From the NCBI RefSeq assembly GCF_001297125.1, contig NZ_LHPC01000025.1, positions 1 through 64,000 of the forward strand: 64,000 nt of DNA. Direction: 5' to 3'. Within the stretch, counting starts at the first letter, position 1, and each line of letters opens with the position of its first letter. Origin of the DNA: Pseudomonas sp. RIT-PI-q. Lineage in GTDB: Bacteria; Pseudomonadota; Gammaproteobacteria; Pseudomonadales; Pseudomonadaceae. The notes beneath the pieces were generated by a model, which was not told the DNA's origin, ran no database searches, and worked only from the letters and a program-made list of their open reading frames with translations. Positions 62,013 to 64,000 of the stretch are shown here, in pieces. Position numbers and translations under genes: made by a program.

Positions 62013-63626
62013 ATGATGGCTGCTGCTCGAGAGACATTACGTAGCTGGTTCTATCGCCCTTGGTTTTTGGCGATGCTGGCTGCTGCTCTGAGCGCTACAT
62101 TGTTGATGGCCGGCAGTCTGTTCGTGGCCATACATCAAGTCGAGCAGAACGAAAGTCAGGAAATGAATGCCCAGGGTGAGCGTTTCCTCGCGCGCCTCGA
62201 GCAACTGTTCGGGCAGCTGCGTGAAAGCCTCGACGACCTGGAAGCCCAGCCGCTAAGAGGCTGCGATGACGACATGATCGCGACCTTGCAGCAGGTCAGT
62301 TTCAATTATCGCTTCGTGTACGAAGCGGCTTATATGGACGCCTCGAGAACCTGTTCCAATCGGCCCCGCCAGGAACTGTCACTGATACGACCGCCAGACA
62401 TCAGGGGCCCCACCTACAGTTACTGGCTGAACACCACCACTGAACCCGATGAGAACCGCGCCGCATTAATGCTCGGGCGTGGCAATTTTCGCGTCGCGAC
62501 TTCGCGCGGGCATTTGACCGACATGGTCGATTTGTCTCCGGGCAGTAGCTTGCTGGTTGTTGTCGACCGCGGTGCGCGGGCCATACCGGTACTGGGCGCC
62601 GAACAGACTTGGCCACCGACGGAAGCCTGGCCGCCAACCAGCCGCGATTCGCTGCAAATCACTCAGACCCGTTTGATTTACCGCATGCCGACCAACAATC
62701 CCGCCTATCAATTGGTGCTCATCTCCCCGCGCACCGGCATGCACATACCTGCCGTGTGGTGGTGGCTGTTGCCGGCGAGCCTGTTGCTGGGCGTCTGCGT
62801 GGGCTTTCTGGTGTTTCTGTTGGTGCGTCAACGACAGTCGCTGGACGCCGAACTGACTGGCGCCATTCGGCGAGGCGAGTTGCAGGTGTTGTATCAACCG
62901 ATCTTCGATCTCGACAGCCGCAACTGCGTCGGTGCCGAAGCCCTGCTGCGCTGGCGAAGACCGGATGGCACGCTGACCAGCCCCGATCTGTTCATTCCAA
63001 TGGCAGAGAACACCGGCCAGATCCGCCAGATGACCGACTTCGTACTCCAGCGCTTGCTTGAGCAACTGGGGCAGCTGCTGCGGGCGAACCCGCAGCTATA
63101 TATTTCAGTGAACCTGGCAGCCTGCGACGTCATGGTGCCGCGAATCGGCCAGGTCATGGCGCGCCTGCTGACCTTGCACCGGGTCGCCGCCAAACAGATT
63201 GCCTTTGAGGTCACTGAACGGGGATTGATCGATGTCGAGGTCGCCCGGGAAAACCTGCAAGCCTTGCGGGATGTCGGGCATCAGGTGCTGATCGATGATT
63301 TTGGCACCGGTTATTGCAGCCTCGCCTACCTGCAAACCCTGCCGGTGGACTGCCTGAAAATCGACAAGGCCTTTATCGACGCACTGGGCCATGACGCGGC
63401 GAGCAGCGGTGTCGCCCCGCACATCATTCATATGGCCCAGGCTCTGCAACTCAAGGTGATTGCCGAGGGCATCGAATATGAAGCCCAAGCGGCGTTTCTG
63501 AGCAGTGAAGGCGTGAAATTCGGTCAGGGCTGGCTGTTCGCCCATGCGTTGAGCGCGGTGCAGTTCATCGAACTGATTACCCGCGGCCGCCGACTCTCCG
63601 CACGACGCCTGGATGACGAAGCCTGA
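62013..63626 (+). CDS. EAL phosphodiesterase with periplasmic CSS domain
   Basis: 537 residues: a membrane helix (FLAMLAAALSATLLMAGSLF), a periplasmic CSS domain (about 45-245), a second helix (WWWLLPASLLLGVCVGFLVF) and a complete EAL domain (GAEALLRWRR, ISVNLAA, FEVTERG, DDFGTGYCSL, LKIDKAFID, AEGIEYEAQ). All metal and base residues are present, so it should degrade c-di-GMP. The CSS motif reads TCSN. In E. coli PdeC-like enzymes a disulfide made by DsbA silences the EAL domain; dsbA is nearby. Confidence 0.93.
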   Translation: MMAAARETLRSWFYRPWFLAMLAAALSATLLMAGSLFVAIHQVEQNESQEMNAQGERFLARLEQLFGQLRESLDDLEAQPLRGCDDDMIATLQQVSFNYRFVYEAAYMDASRTCSNRPRQELSLIRPPDIRGPTYSYWLNTTTEPDENRAALMLGRGNFRVATSRGHLTDMVDLSPGSSLLVVVDRGARAIPVLGAEQTWPPTEAWPPTSRDSLQITQTRLIYRMPTNNPAYQLVLISPRTGMHIPAVWWWLLPASLLLGVCVGFLVFLLVRQRQSLDAELTGAIRRGELQVLYQPIFDLDSRNCVGAEALLRWRRPDGTLTSPDLFIPMAENTGQIRQMTDFVLQRLLEQLGQLLRANPQLYISVNLAACDVMVPRIGQVMARLLTLHRVAAKQIAFEVTERGLIDVEVARENLQALRDVGHQVLIDDFGTGYCSLAYLQTLPVDCLKIDKAFIDALGHDAASSGVAPHIIHMAQALQLKVIAEGIEYEAQAAFLSSEGVKFGQGWLFAHALSAVQFIELITRGRRLSARRLDDEA

Positions 63627-63638
63627 AGTCGCAGCGTG

Positions 63639-64000
63639 TTAAACCGACAACGCCATATAGAACTGAGTCCCCTGCCCCGGCCGCGAATAGACGCCCATCC
63701 GCCCGCCGTGTAACTGCACGATTTCCTTGCACAGCGCCAGACCGAGACCCGCCCCACCCTTTTTGCGACCGACCTGGACAAAGGGCTCGAAGATCCGTCC
63801 CTGTTGGCCGTAGGCAATGCCTTCGCCGTTGTCTTCGACGCTGATGATCACCCGCTCACCATGGCGACGGGCTTGCAGACGTATCTGTCCATCGGTAGCG
63901 GTATGGCGCAACGCATTGTCGATCAGGTTATCGAGCACTCGGTCCAGTTGCGGCTGATCGGCCTGCAACCATGGCAATGGCCCCTGCACTTCCACCAGCA
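63639..64000 (-). CDS. kinB: Sensor histidine kinase, C-terminal part (KinB-like, partial)
   Basis: The HATPase_c domain: LDNLIDNALRHT (N box), VEDNGEGI (G1), FEPFVQVGRKKGGAGLGLAL (F and G2), ending FYMALSV. The gene continues beyond 64000, where the HisKA and sensor domains would lie. Its place after ampDh2 and the near-identity of the C-terminal motifs to KinB (partner of AlgB, alginate control) support the name; not proven without the rest. Confidence 0.75.
   Translation of the reverse strand, partial: LVEVQGPLPWLQADQPQLDRVLDNLIDNALRHTATDGQIRLQARRHGERVIISVEDNGEGIAYGQQGRIFEPFVQVGRKKGGAGLGLALCKEIVQLHGGRMGVYSRPGQGTQFYMALSV

Overview
The window is a piece of a fluorescent-group Pseudomonas chromosome. 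The trpBA/trpI pair, gene-by-gene synteny with P. aeruginosa (osmC, prlC, gamma carbonic anhydrase, PA0069-type radical SAM, caa3 oxidase cluster, metNIQ, znuABC/zur, polA, engB, cc4, dsbA, dgcH, ampDh2, kinB), the high G+C codon use and the many REP palindromes of the GTAGGAGC...GCGAAG type all say so. No rRNA or tRNA gene was recognised.

Layout. 1-15.8 kb: tryptophan synthase and its activator, small stress and envelope proteins, OsmC, two paralogous lipoproteins, a REP/RAYT cassette, HAD phosphatase, gamma carbonic anhydrase, oligopeptidase A, a secreted phosphatase, and a strain-specific two-gene patch with a dockerin-like calcium loop. 15.8-29.5 kb: a LexA-box-controlled radical SAM gene cut in two, inside its CxxxCxxC cluster motif, by a 12.67-kb element. 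Joining the outer fragments at the shared GCTG restores a 352-codon reading frame exactly. 29.7-42 kb: beta carbonic anhydrase plus SulP transporter, then a caa3-type cytochrome oxidase with its assembly and heme A genes (coxB, coxA, ctaG, coxC, SURF1, ctaA, ctaB, sco). 42-51 kb: methionine ABC importer, large-subunit catalase, lipoprotein, and the zinc uptake locus. 51-64 kb: thrB, polA, a candidate ErsA small RNA, engB, c-type cytochromes, dsbA, and a c-di-GMP block (GGDEF and EAL proteins) with an AmpD-type amidase and the start of kinB.

The element (about 16003-28674) is the most unusual part. A large serine recombinase starts some 40 bp from attR. A strong extended -10 promoter just beyond the recombinase gene drives a leftward operon. 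That operon begins with a roughly 270-nt leader closed by a perfect terminator hairpin. It then encodes a C2C2 zinc-finger protein, several unknown proteins with overlapping start and stop codons, a 727-residue tape-measure-like protein, and two more zinc-finger proteins. No capsid, terminase, portal, tail tube, lysis, replication or classical repressor gene is visible. The left arm carries an ImmA/IrrE-like zincin, a second smaller serine recombinase, and a secreted protein preceded by four helically phased GAGGTT repeats. The element looks intact rather than decayed, contains no REP sequences, and could be a phage satellite or tail-parasitising element. That reading is inference. Its host gene carries a LexA box, so SOS induction, excision and repair of the gene may be linked.

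Start codons were moved to internal positions wherever a ribosome binding site, signal peptide or family alignment favoured them. Locus names of P. aeruginosa are given from memory as synteny guides.
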